From Isoperla grammatica (taxonomy: Eukaryota > Arthropoda > Insecta > Plecoptera > Perlodidae), in assembly GCA_945910005.1 (NCBI GenBank), contig OX246747.1:14826746-14890745 (forward strand): a DNA stretch of 64,000 nt, given 5' to 3'. The stretch's first letter is position 1; each line of letters opens with the position of its first letter. The notes beneath the pieces were generated by a model. That model saw nothing but the letters and a program-made list of their open reading frames with translations, did not search any database and had not been told where the DNA came from. Shown in pieces: positions 44,269-53,444 of this stretch. Both the position numbers and the translations under genes were made by a program.

Positions 44269-44536
44269 TGTGTCAGTTAGGTTAGGTTTGGGCGGGTTGT
44301 GGTTGTTGTGAGCTTTGTGATGCACCGCTTGTTAGAGTTGGTAGGCGCGGTGTGTCGTGGATCGAGGTGGCGGTGAAGGGGGTGTGTCTGTGTCAGCTGT
44401 CAGGTTTGCGAGCAGTTTGATTTCGCCCGTTGAAGAGCTCTGATCAGGGCTCGAAATATTGCGGTTTAATTGTTTGATCTTGACAAGGAACAGTGTATAG
44501 TCCAACTTCTAGGTTTTATATAATGTTTTTTCATTA

Positions 44537-45784
44537 TTACCTTCAGTAGGGCCTATGTGTTTTTGTATTGTGATAAGGGGTATAAGATGATTTAGGTAAG
44601 TTCCACCCCAAGCTAGTATTCCATATTCAAGTATAGATTGTGTTAAAGAATAGTAGAGCATTTTAAGTGCGGATAGATTAAGAAAGTTTCTAAGTGTGTA
44701 ATATTTGTACAGAGTGTTTCTAAGTTTTTTTATAGTTACACACATGGCAGTCCAATTTCATGTGTTGGTCCACAACCACTCCAAGATACTGAGTTTGGTA
44801 TACTTTCTCGATTTTTTTGCTGTTACAAGGAACTGTAATAGCGTTACATGTATTTGTATGTACAGTATTTTTAAGTAGAAGTCATGAACAGGTTGGTCAG
44901 TTTCTGTAAGAGAATGCAATGTGGAAGGTTTTATCTTTGTTGAGTGTAAGTAGATTTACATTCAAGCCATAGTTTTATTTTCCTCATTTCATTATCTGCA
45001 ATTTTGTAAGTAGTTTTCCTGTCGTCGCTAGAAAATATGAGGACAGTGTCATCAGCAAAGGTGACAATTTTACATTTTAACTTAGAATTACATAAACTAT
45101 TTATATATACTGTAAATAGTAAGTATTCCTAGAACAGTTCCTTGGGGAATGCCATACTCAATGATTGAGGAGCTACTGAAGGTATCGTTGATTTTCACAA
45201 CTTGCTCTCTGTTATTTAAGTAACTTTTTATTAGTTGTAGAGCTACACCTCGGATGCCATATTTTTCCAGTTTTGTTAAAAGTTTCTTGATTTTTTGAAA
45301 GATGTTTGGAAATATTCCTATGGTAAAGCTTAAGTCTATGATGTATTTGAGAGGTTGAACTATGTGACATTTTTTTGCTTTGATTATTTTTGTGTTTATA
45401 AGGTCGGGCCGACTGGGGCAGAGTCTGTTTTTAGCTCATTGATATTTCTTATTATTTCTTCATCAACTGTTGGACTGAGAAATATTGACGCGTTTTGACG
45501 ATGTACAGGAAAGTCATCTGCGTTTAGACGGTTGGAAGATGATTGCTTTTTTAGTAGTATGTTTTCAGCCCAACCTGCTAGTCTGCCCAAATCTAGAGCA
45601 GACTTGTACAATAGAGGATCTAATCTTAGCAAATGACAAAGCCATAAAAGTGGCGGATTTTTGGAAATTAGTTGTCTAGAACGGTGTTCCGGACACGGAA
45701 ACGAACGAGCTAATTCTTTTCCTATGTTATTAAAGTAGTTTATGAATGTTTCTGCAACTTTTTGGGGATTACTCTCTGTACTTG
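44537..45784 (-). pseudogene. RT domain of the LINE, decayed
   Basis: From right to left: VAETFINYFNNIGKELA and DEEIIRNINELKTDSAP (start of RT, ending near 45400), GIPQGTVLG near 45150, FADDTVLIFSSDD with the catalytic Asp pair at about 45059-45048, and YYSLTQSILEYGILAWGG near 44650. The motif order is that of LINE ORF2. Several frame changes and stops separate the parts. It ends at the Penelope insertion, whose duplication is 44524-44536. Confidence 0.85.
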
Positions 45785-45882
45785 CAATAGCATAGGTTTC
45801 AATTCTAAAAATAGATATCGATTGTGCATCCGCCATCTTTCTTATATCGATACTGATTTCGAGTCAAACAAACAAACCAAAC

Positions 45883-45990
45883 ATGCCGGCTACCAAGCAC
45901 TGTTGTTATGGGTTGTGCAACAGTGATTCTAGGTATTATCATAAAGAACACATTACAAATGTTACGTTTTTTACCTTCACCTCTTTTTAA
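45883..45990 (+). pseudogene. N-terminal part of a THAP-type zinc finger
   Basis: ATG 45883 opens 35 codons, starting MPATKHCCYGLCNSDSRYYH and continuing ITNVTFFTF before TAA. THAP domains begin with a Cys within the first ~10 residues followed by C-x-SD-R and a hydrophobic F.F.P segment. Here the C2CH cluster is incomplete and the frame stops where FP.P is expected, so it is a fragment or a first exon with a broken end. Very similar KHCCYG.CNSDSRY starts are common in invertebrate transposon-like proteins. Confidence 0.6.
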
Positions 45991-46009
45991 AGGTTTAGCT
46001 GTGTGAGCA

Positions 46010-46603
46010 TCAACATTCTCACTGTTGTCATGAAGCTGGCTAGAGTTTTCGTCAGAGCTTGTCTTGTCATTAGCTTGTGGCACAACAAATTCGCTTATGG
46101 ATTGTACAGATTCAATTAGGTGGTAGTACACATTACCATAATTAAATCTTTCTGGAGGAAAAATCTTCTTGTAAATCTGCTAGCCTTAGCCACGAAGCTG
46201 TTGTTGTATCAGCTCTTTGGTTGCTGGCTGCATCCAATTTGGCGTTGTACCATTTTCCGCCGTCCACAGCTGGGCTTATTGGAATATTACCAACCTTTAA
46301 AGATTGTGTCACTCTGTTGAAAAAACAAATTATTTACAACATCATAACTAGCCCAATGGAGGTTAAACTTTTATAAGAATAGGCCCTAGGCCTACCAATA
46401 TGCATGCAATCGCCAAGCTGTACTAACCTCAATATAAAATCTGGTCTTAAACCACGTTTGGGTGATTCTCTGCACTCCAACCATCTTTTTAATTGTTCAT
46501 TTGAACTACGGGATACTTCATCGTACAGTAATTTTGCCCCAGGTACCTCATTTTCATCTAAAACTACGATGTAAACATCGGTACCACCATAGTTTCCATC
46601 ACT
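46010..46603 (-). pseudogene. Two-exon SAP-like protein of unknown role
   Basis: Exon 1 (about 46603-46438) reads SDGNYGGTDVYIVVLDENEV, then QLKRWLECRESPKRGLRPDF, a SAP-like helix pair, and ends at donor GTTAGT (46437-46432). Exon 2 starts after the acceptor TTTTTTCAACAG (46314) and, in the matching phase, completes the SAP-like motif with R-V and continues DGGKWYNAKLDAASNQRADT and ASWLRLADLQ. A one-base slip in a T-run near 46165 moves the frame, after which NYGNVYYHLIESVQSISEF and an acidic-to-basic tail (AKPLKRGEGKK) follow. The clean splice phase argues that it was a real gene; the slip argues that this copy is dead. SAP domains bind DNA; the function is unknown. Confidence 0.6.
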
Positions 46604-46700
46604 GGTGTGTTTGTCTGAATGTCAAACAGCGTCGTCTGCTTGTGTGCGCGCAATATTTTGTGTGAGGTCAGGAACCAGCTATCCCAGACCTATGCTATTG

Positions 46701-47314
46701 TTTATCATTATTTTGTCTATAATATTACATTTTGCTTTTTGATTGCTTGTTGCCTCATTGATGATTTTCCACACTGTTTTAATATCTTTATTTGCATCTG
46801 CTATTTTGCTTTTTGTAGTAATCGTTCTTAGTTGACTGTATTAACCTATTTAAGTGATTCCTGTATTGTTTGTAAGAAGATCGTAATTCAACATTGTTAG
46901 GATTTTTTAGGACTTGCTTACATATTCGATCTCTGTGCTTAATTGACTGTATAAGTCCTAATGTTATCCCTGGTTTTAGTTTTTTAGTTTTATTATTTGT
47001 TTTGATTCGAAGAGCTGAGTTTCGTAAAAGTTTTAATTTTGTCAATAAATGTCTCTGTGGCTTTGTCGATGTTTTGTTCATTTAGCACTGATTCCCATGT
47101 TTAGTTTTTTAGAAAGTCATCAAGTTGCAAGAAATTCAGAATGTGTATTTGTTTATAGCTACCCTTAATATCGCTAGGCTCAATGACTGCATTTCCATTT
47201 TCCATCCCAATTATGACTTACTCGTTTGTACAATTGCCGTATGGAACTTATTAACTTGATTTGACTTAAGAAATATGTGTTCAATGCAAGTATTTGTTTG
47301 ATTGTTTACTCTAG
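46701..47314 (-). pseudogene. LINE endonuclease end and linker, decayed
   Basis: The minus strand reads NQTNTCIEHIFLKSNQVNKF and HTAIVQTSKS near 47309-47215, the C-terminal IDHIF...SDH signature of the LINE apurinic-type endonuclease with IE for ID. Then, in another frame, KPGITLGLIQSIKHRD and YKQYRNHLNRLI (46980-46830), the usual linker before RT, and VWKIINEATSN near 46760. Confidence 0.8.
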
Positions 47315-48235
47315 GCCGATCCACAATTGAAATAAGGGTTGAAATAAGAATCCGTGAAATAGTGAAATAACAACGAATTGGTTCACAACAGACCCGTAGT
47401 ACCTTATTTCAACATAGGAGAGCGTTTCAATCGAGCACTGTTCGACCGGATCTGACGCCAAAGTCACGGCCTACTCCAAACCTATAGCAGGCCGTGGCCA
47501 AATGTGGCTTTGCACTGCGACTTTTTTCCACTCGCAGCGCCAGCACCGACAAACAACGAGCTGTCAAAGTAATAAAATTGCAACATTATGAAGAAAACGA
47601 GGTATGGCAATAGTAACTGCTCACCAGTTAAAACGACTAATGATGGGCAACCAAGTTGTGAACGTTTTGTATGTTTCTTGTTTGTTTTGAAGATTTGTTT
47701 TCAAAATCAGGATATTTTATTGTTTGACAGCTTGATGTTTGCCGATCGATTCATTTATTTATTTATTTATTTGCCTGTCGATTTATACATGGTACAAATA
47801 TAGGCATCGTCAATCTTATAATATACATACTTAATATACATAAACTTAATATACATATTATGATCAGATTAAATAGAGACATTGGAGATACATATTTTAA
47901 ATCGATGAATGTGATTAACCATCTAAATCACATTTGTTTCATTGTTGTAAAACAAGCTTGCAAGAAGCCTACCTAACGTGGACGACGACGACGACAATAA
48001 CAACAACAACAACGACGATAATATCCGGTTCGACTGGAGTAGGCCTTCTCTTCTCGAGCTTTGATTGGTTCGTGATAAGAAGTTGAAATAAGAAATGGAA
48101 TTGAATAATTTCTTATGACTATTTCAATCCACTGTGACAGTTGTGAACCATAGCATTGTTATTGCATGTTCCATTTCGCTTAAACCTTATTGCTATTTCA
48201 CTATTTCAACTCTTATTTCAATTGTGAATCCGCCT
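47315..48235. mobile_element. DNA transposon with terminal inverted repeats, 921 bp
   Basis: The left end GCCGATCCACAATTGAAATA and the right end (complement AGGCGGATTCACAATTGAAA) are inverted repeats of ~22 bp with mismatches. TCTAG is present on both sides (47310-47314, 48236-48240). The LINE endonuclease frame resumes beyond it, which confirms the insertion. Inside are ACGACG/AACAAC repeats (47980-48018) and TTTA repeats (47750-47772), and no transposase. Superfamily not assigned; a 4-5-bp duplication is all I can see. Confidence 0.8.
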
Positions 48236-48240
48236 TCTAG

Positions 48241-48329
48241 TAGCATTTTCTATGAGCGGTAAAAATCCGTTAGCAAGCATAGTATTTAAATATTGTTCTG
48301 TATGTTGTGATTCACTCTCCCTCTCTTGA
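48241..48329 (-). pseudogene. LINE endonuclease fragment beyond the TIR element
   Basis: The minus strand reads ESQHTEQYLNTMLANGFLPL, then IENATR, which runs directly into the endonuclease motif left of the inserted element. HT..YLN.M...GF.P.I...TR is a conserved stretch of LINE endonucleases. LINE sequence ends near 48329 where a hAT fragment begins. Confidence 0.75.
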
Positions 48330-48580
48330 TTATGGAGTATAGCCAAGTGCATACATTTGTTAATTTAATATAATAATTATGTAGAGTACAATGATTTTAA
48401 TTAATGGCTTAATGGCAGGGTTGAATGAGAGCATAGCACACGTTTCATAGCACTTGTTTCATGCGAGTACGACGGTCTGTGAGGACGAGGTTATATTAAC
48501 TGAAAAGCGCTCTGCATCCTCCACACTATTCACAGGAGCCCAAATTGTTTGTAGGGAAGCATCAGCAAACTTTTTTTCTC
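48330..48580 (-). pseudogene. hAT transposase C-terminal fragment, copy 1
   Basis: Minus-strand codons give SLQTIWAPVNSVEDAERF in one frame and YNLVLTDRRTRMKQ in another, the hAT dimerisation motif (N-S-x-E-x-ER-FS...LTD.R). The frame break between the two, and a stop beside it, are also present in the copy at 56225-56465, with few other differences. Copy 1 stops matching at CTCTCTCAT near 48588. Confidence 0.75.
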
Positions 48581-48582
48581 TC

Positions 48583-49245
48583 TCATTTTGTTCTGGCTAG
48601 AAGAACGCTCTGGAAGTTAACAGATGCGGATGGTCTATAAAGTTTGATGGAGTTCTTGTCTATTGGTTTGAAGTAGTGAATTTCCCTGGTGTTCGGAATA
48701 GTTGAAACATTGTCATAGCTAGACATTAAAAAATTCTCTTCTTTTTCAACCATTATGAATGTCACAAAAGAAAGAAAACATCTCTTTGATTTTAGTGGTG
48801 CAGGAATCATACATTGCAAGTGGTGTAAGAATGAGTTGATCCTGCAAAGATGCTTTTGTTACTAGTAGTCGCTTGACTGTTCCACCAATCCCATCGCAAA
48901 ATCCTTTGCCATGACTGGTGGCAAAAAAGTGCCACTCGGCCATTAGTCCATAGTCTGTGACTTTCGTCTAAGACTTTCGTAATGTGTGGGGCAAAGGATT
49001 ACAATTCATTTAAGATGACTCGTTGAAAAGTGTACACTGCTGTTGTGGAGTGTTAGTGATAATCACCTTATGCACATACTTTTTGACTTTGGTTCACCGT
49101 TATCATCTTTCGAGTATAATACAAATGGATGGAGGGTCGCTTGAGCAGCCCAGTGATACGTTTGTATTTCATCCTTTACAACGAACGTGAAGTTTTCTGA
49201 AAAATCACCGCTTATTATGCATTCGTCACTTTCTTAGTTTTCTTT
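48583..49245 (-). pseudogene. HGKG-family transposon-like protein, copy A
   Basis: The minus strand reads EWHFFATSHGKGFCDGIGGT with VKRLLVTKASLQ near 48940-48840, then an Ile/Phe-rich stretch, and, after a shift, NVSTIPNTREIHYFKPIDKN ending near 48620. Upstream (49190-49060) are QTYHWAAQATLHPFVLYSKD and EPKSKSMCIR. The order matches copy B (59999-61790). I know the W.F..TSHGKG..DGIGG..KR pattern from transposon-associated proteins of many invertebrates but cannot name its superfamily with confidence. Several stops; dead copy. Confidence 0.65.
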
Positions 49246-49583
49246 TTTGTCTTTCAGAAGTAATTTTTGACCAAAATGGGGCGGGTCTAGGGTACCAGCC
49301 TATCTATAGTAAGCTACTTCGGTAGCCGAATGGTCAGCCCTAGCTCTGGGCTGTGTACTCGGACCTGTCTCTTCTACGAGCTGTCAATTTATTTTATTTT
49401 CACTCTCTCCCTCCACTCGCCCACTTCACTTCTCCAGTAGGCCTAACGCACCGTCTGTCTTTTCGCATTGTAAGCGATGCTGTAACAGCGCCAGGGGAAA
49501 GTCTCACACCAGTCATGTTTTCATTCACTGTTTTGTTGAAACCCATATTGGAAGTGGAAATTGCATCGCTGCTACCATATGTT
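49246..49583 (-). repeat. Dispersed repeat shared with 61745-62104
   Basis: About 330 bp are near-identical between the two places, including CGGTAGCCGAATGG, CTAGCTCTGGGCTGTGTA and CTTCTACGAGCTGTCAATTT. The left part is coding on the minus strand for the HGKG family (GQKFLLKDKKEN). So this is the next, mostly non-coding, part of that element. Homology stops at GATTCTTG, where a SINE-like element was inserted. Confidence 0.8.
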
Positions 49584-49593
49584 GATTCTTGTT

Positions 49594-49899
49594 GATTGAT
49601 TGGTATTTGGGCTGAACGTCTCATATTTTTGCAACTTGGCTAATCGAGACGATGAATGGGTGAAATATGAAGATGAAATTGGGGGCTCTTTGGAGGAAAG
49701 GGGCAAGTAGGAGGGCGCGTGAGGAAAGGGGAGGAAAGGGGATTGAGGTGTGGACTGCACTTCGTCTCACTTCTCCCCCCTAACCAGTCCGGCTAGGGTG
49801 GCCCTACCAGAAGCATACGCTTCCGCCGGCATAGCTCTCGGGATCAACAAAGCACGCAAACCTGCCCACCACGATAAGGTGGCAGTTGTTGGGCAGGTC
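49594..49899 (-). mobile_element. SINE-like element, minus orientation
   Basis: Flanked by the 10-bp direct repeat GATTCTTGTT (49584-49593 and 49900-49909). Its 3' end, on the left, is a TTGATTGATTGG tail followed by the complement of the GAGACGTT phrase also found at 8684-8955 and 54480-54715. Its 5' part includes the complement of TGCCACCTTATCGTGGTGGG, a phrase I know from the 5' region of a widespread LINE-derived repeat. Confidence 0.85.
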
Positions 49900-49909
49900 G
49901 ATTCTTGTT

Positions 49910-51229
49910 TCAGAGACAATTTATGTATCTTTATTACACTTAAGTTGCCACATCATGTGGTGTAGGCTTTCATTGAAATAAATAATAATAATTATAATGT
50001 CTTTATTTCATGGCAGGAAATGGGCTAATTTAAGCCGCCATAGCTTCTCTTACAACTGACTCCAACTGAATCAGTTGTTCAAGAAAGAGCATTAGTTCAC
50101 AGAAAAGAGTTTTGAGTAAATCACAGAAAACTGTCTCAATCTTAAAAAAATCATATAAAAATTAATTTAAGCTTACACAAAATTAAGTCATAGTAATTGT
50201 CATATAATTATGAAAAATAAAATACAAAGACCTAAAAAGACAAAGACAAAGACCTTTAAATAAAATTTAAAGACCTTCATGTGAGGTCATAAACCTTGTG
50301 GACTAATGCCCTTTCTTGAACAAATGAAATTTTGTATACCTACTTTATTGTACAAGTTGAAATTAATAATGGAAAATTAATGAATGTATTGTTTTTTTAT
50401 AATATAAATGTAACATTAACATTAGTAAGGCTTGAGTAAATAATAGATAAAATTAAGATTCATGCCAGGAATAAGTAAAATTAAAGGAAATAAAGAATGA
50501 TCGAATCATTTTTTAAGAATGTTTTTCATGGTTCTACTTCCAACTACTTCAATCATCTTCAACGCTGGCAGTAGTTTTCCAGGCCAGTATCTCATTGTAA
50601 AACTCCATGGCTTCTTCTGGAATGTACTGCATCAGCTTTCGAATATCTTCCATTTGTTTTATGTTTATGGGATTTTGCTGGTCTGGGTAAGCTTTATTTT
50701 CCGGAAGAAGTGCAATCAAACCTGATTGAGCTCTAGATGCACTCTAGTCAAATGTGTGTCCTCTGAGGCCACTAATGACTGTAGGGGCACTGATTTATGG
50801 TGAATAAAATTACTGGATAACGGTATATAGTTAAGTTTCAATAGCGGTGTATAAAGCGGGATTAATTTTCCAAAAGCGGTACATAAAACGGTGTTGAAAA
50901 ACGGCATTATTTTGCAAATAATGCCTGTCAAAAGAATATGCACACCTATGCAAACCACGTTGCATAAATTTGCATTTTGGATTCACAGGAACTGAAGGAC
51001 ACTATGGGTTTAGATCTAGATAATGCAATGTTTATTCAGTGGAACAAGTAAAATTTATTCTACAGATAGTGTACAATAGAAGAATGGAACACATTGCCAC
51101 ATGTTTTTCAAGTAAAACAATAAATACATATACCTATATAGCAGTCTTTGCAAACATAGAAGACTTCAGTCAGTTTAAAACTTAACAGTAACGTAAGGAT
51201 TTTTTAAAAGTTTTGATTTATTTTAGATT
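49910..51229. other. Unassigned; AT-rich, possible retroelement 3' end
   Basis: On the minus strand near 50045-49985, GCCATGAAATAAAGACATTAT contains a poly(A) signal form and could be the 3' end of a retroelement or gene. 50716-50958 has GCGGT-repeat-like phrases. No protein recognised. Confidence 0.35.
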
Positions 51230-52352
51230 TTAAATCAAGATTTTAAAATTTAAATCAACTTGTCTCCAAAGGTCAATGCTACCATTAACTCCATCCACAT
51301 TCTTCAGTCTTAAAGTGGTTCTCTTGTCTGTAAGAATGTTACTGTAGGCAGAGAACCCCCTCTCACTGTCTACATTTGAGACTGGCACCCACATTGCCTT
51401 AACTGCGCTCTCAACAAACTCTCCGCGGTCTGCCTTCAGGACTAGCAATGTGGTTAGTACATCCACCTCCTTTCCTTCAGACACTTCACTGCACACTTTG
51501 GATTTAAACGTACAGTAACCCTCCAGAAGAACATTGGTAGCTAGACCGGCAAGGAATGGTATGTTTCTAACATTGAGTTTCACTGCTACATTCATGATGG
51601 TAACCATGTTTCTGGGATCAAATAGTTGGGCAATTGAGGACAGGAAACCTTTAGCGGGATTGAGAGTTAGAAGAGATGAAAGTTTTGTGGATGATTTCAC
51701 AGCAACGTTCTTTAGTTTTTGAGAAAGGGCTGGTCTGTGTTTGGGTTGTACCTCTTGAAGCATGCCAGTTGTTTGAAAGTTGAAGTTCCCTTCACTAACG
51801 ATGGCAAGACTTCTTTGTAGATCTGTCAACTTGCCATGCAGCTTGTGGGCATATGGGTAAGACGAGCCTTCTAAGACTACTATCAAGTCAATTGTAGACT
51901 TGCAATGTTCGACGACAAATGCTGCCTGTCAGTTTTTTCATCTATTTTCAATTGCTTGAAATATTGAATTGAAGCTCCACCATCCTCATCCTTGAAGAAC
52001 TCCACCATCGGGGAAAGGTACTCGCACACATTCTCTACGGAATTGTGCCACGAGTTCCATCGTGTCATGACGGGTAGTGGAAATTGCTTAGGTGCCATGT
52101 GGTGATAATTATTTTTCAAGTGGAAGATGTAGTGGTTTTTCCGCTTACGTGCGTTGTTAAAAACATTTTTGATGTGAGTCACGCACTCGTTTAATTCAGA
52201 GAGTTCTATTTGCCAGATGTTTCCGACTAAATTTAGTTTATGTGCCCAACATTCAATATAAATTAGTTGATCACTAAGAAAACCATCTTTTAAACTCCTG
52301 AAACATTTCCCCATGTAGCTCGCCGAGTCAGATGCCATAAAAATAACACTGT
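51230..52352 (-). pseudogene. hAT-type transposase, C-terminal two thirds
   Basis: Continues the protein from 52799-53097 across a small LTR element. Segments: MASDSASYMGKCFRSLKDGF, IECWAHKLNLVGN (the C..H hAT motif), LPVMTRWNSWHNSVENV, a frame break near 51890, then LSSIAQLFDPRNMV and the dimerisation domain VPVSNVDSERGFSAYSNILT with KRTTLRLKN, ending near 51230. The order of motifs is that of hAT transposases and their domesticated relatives. The break between two overlapping frames at 51883-51886, plus the insertion, make it non-functional. Confidence 0.87.
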
Positions 52353-52798
52353 TGTTACAAGGTCTAAATTATAAGTTAAGTAGTTGGCCAACCTGTAGGC
52401 TAAGGCACGGCCAGTTGGCAAGGTTGGTAAACATATTGTATATGTAGGCCTAATGCGCCAAGGAGGCAGTGAATAAAGAATAACTAAACAAACATGGTGT
52501 CAGAAGTGGGATTATCTACTGAAATTCTCTTTCGAATACTTGATAAGTGTTTTGGCTGTCATGTCTTCTAAACTGTTTATTTCCCAATAGTCTGAGTAAT
52601 AGTCCACCATTACCAGCCATGGTTTGCCACTTACATGAAATATGTCCAGCGCAACTCTTTCCCAGGGTCTACTTGGTGTTTCGTGCGTAATCATTGGCTC
52701 TTTTTGTTGGGCTGTGGCATCTTCATTGCATGCTTCACATGTAGCCACTTTCTCTCTAATGTCTTTATTCATGCCCATAAAGAATAACTAAACAAACA
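52353..52798. mobile_element. Tiny LTR element with inverted integrase piece, 446 bp
   Basis: Flanked by the 5-bp duplication ACTGT (52348-52352, 52799-52803). The left end is a complete-looking 142-bp LTR (TGTTACAAGG...AACAAACA, 52353-52494), followed directly by a primer site TGGTGTCAGAAGTGGGA (52495-52511). The right end repeats only the last ~22 bp of that LTR (AAGAATAACTAAACAAACA). Between them lies integrase coding sequence in the opposite orientation to the primer site. This looks like a rearranged deletion product that was inserted as such. Confidence 0.8.
52512..52778 (-). pseudogene. Integrase fragment inside the tiny LTR element
   Basis: The frame reads GMNKDIREKVATCEACNEDA, covering the second half of the HHCC zinc region (C-E-A-C), then SRPWERVALDIFHVSGKPWL and VDYYSDYWEI with the first catalytic Asp of the DDE core. 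It ends before the second Asp. Typical of gypsy-type integrases. The upstream HH part and downstream D and E are absent. Confidence 0.82.
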
Positions 52799-53097
52799 AC
52801 TGTCATATGGTATTTCATATTTGTTTAATACCTCCAAGATTGCCCGCGAACACTCCTTGTGGTCAGCAGTCTGCAGGATTTTGACGCCACCAACATACAT
52901 ACTGGTCTGATCCTTGCACTCAAGCTCTTTTAACAAAACCATGAACACGCACTGGCCTTTTCGGTCCGTGGTTTCGTCACACATGACGCCCACAAACTTG
53001 CCCCGCACAGCATTTTTTAGGGAAGCTTCTTCTTGCTCGCGGACTTTAGGGACATAGGACGACCGCATAGTGTCCGCATTAGGCAAATCCCCAGCAC
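52799..53097 (-). pseudogene. hAT-type transposase, upstream exon part
   Basis: Begins after a clear splice acceptor (TTCTTTGTTTAG, AG at 53099-53098). Reads DLPNADTMRSSYVPKVREQE, GKFVGVMCDETTDRKGQCVF (with the conserved DE.TD block that holds the first catalytic Asp of hAT transposases) and LEVLNKYEIPYDS, where the LTR element interrupts. The next part of the protein is at 52338 and below. Upstream exons, including any zinc-finger BED domain, were not identified in 53100-53440. Confidence 0.85.
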
Positions 53098-53432
53098 CTA
53101 AACAAAGAACAAGTTCCGATTAGGCCTAGAGTGGGAAACATGCATTCCAATTTCCTTTTAATTAACCTAGGGGAAAGTGGTACATAGTTTTCTTGTGAAA
53201 GCATCAAAGCAAGTCGCAAATATTTTATTTTAAACATTTTGTGATTTTAAAAAGTACTAGGTGATTAAGGTACCTACTTGGGAAGTCAATTGTCGAAGGC
53301 CTATTTACCACATTCCCCTACAAGAAAAATCACCACTTATATGAGTAGTCACTCAAGAATGAAGTCATACTTTGGTTGTCTACTATGGAAATTGAAATAA
53401 AAGAGAAAATATACTTTGTGTTCAGATGAGTT

Positions 53433-53438
53433 TTTATT
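53433..53438 (-). terminator. Poly(A) signal AATAAA
   Basis: AATAAA on the minus strand, 6 nt after the stop codon (53447-53445) of the Myb/SANT-like gene. Its position right behind the stop suggests a very short 3' UTR. Confidence 0.5.
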
Positions 53439-53444
53439 GTGAGA

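Larger units (their letters stand above)
41680..44523. mobile_element. Penelope-like element as a 2.8-kb palindrome
   Basis: Two near-identical, 5'-truncated Penelope copies lie head to head about a 24-nt centre (43303-43326). Arms run from 43302 leftward and 43327 rightward, each with ~940 bp of coding and ~250 bp of 3' sequence. The whole palindrome is flanked by a 13-bp direct repeat TGTTTTTTCATTA (41667-41679 and 44524-44536) in LINE sequence, so it entered as one unit. About 30 extra bases lie at the left edge. The left arm carries a 377-bp MITE absent from the right arm. Confidence 0.92.
45785..46700. mobile_element. Small element with THAP and SAP-like coding parts, 12-bp inverted ends
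   Basis: Perfect 12-bp inverted repeats CAATAGCATAGG (45785-45796) and CCTATGCTATTG (46689-46700) bracket 916 bp that interrupt the LINE between the end of its endonuclease-RT linker (codons NIIDKIMINN) and the start of RT. Inside are a plus-strand THAP-type start and a minus-strand two-exon SAP-like gene. I could not define a target duplication. THAP domains are known in P and Kolobok transposases; assignment here is open. Confidence 0.6.
40646..48329 (-). mobile_element. LINE split by three later insertions
   Basis: Minus-strand non-LTR element. Its 3' end is at about 40646-40684 with a TTGAAA-type tandem tail, its 5' boundary near 48329. LINE sequence occupies 40646-41679, 44537-45784, 46701-47314 and 48241-48329, about 3 kb in all. 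The coding order (endonuclease end, RT, C-terminus) continues across each insertion. RT motifs GIPQGTVLG and FADDT (minus, near 45150 and 45059) place it among LINEs of the Jockey/CR1/L2 group; the exact clade is not decided. Many frame breaks. Confidence 0.88.
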
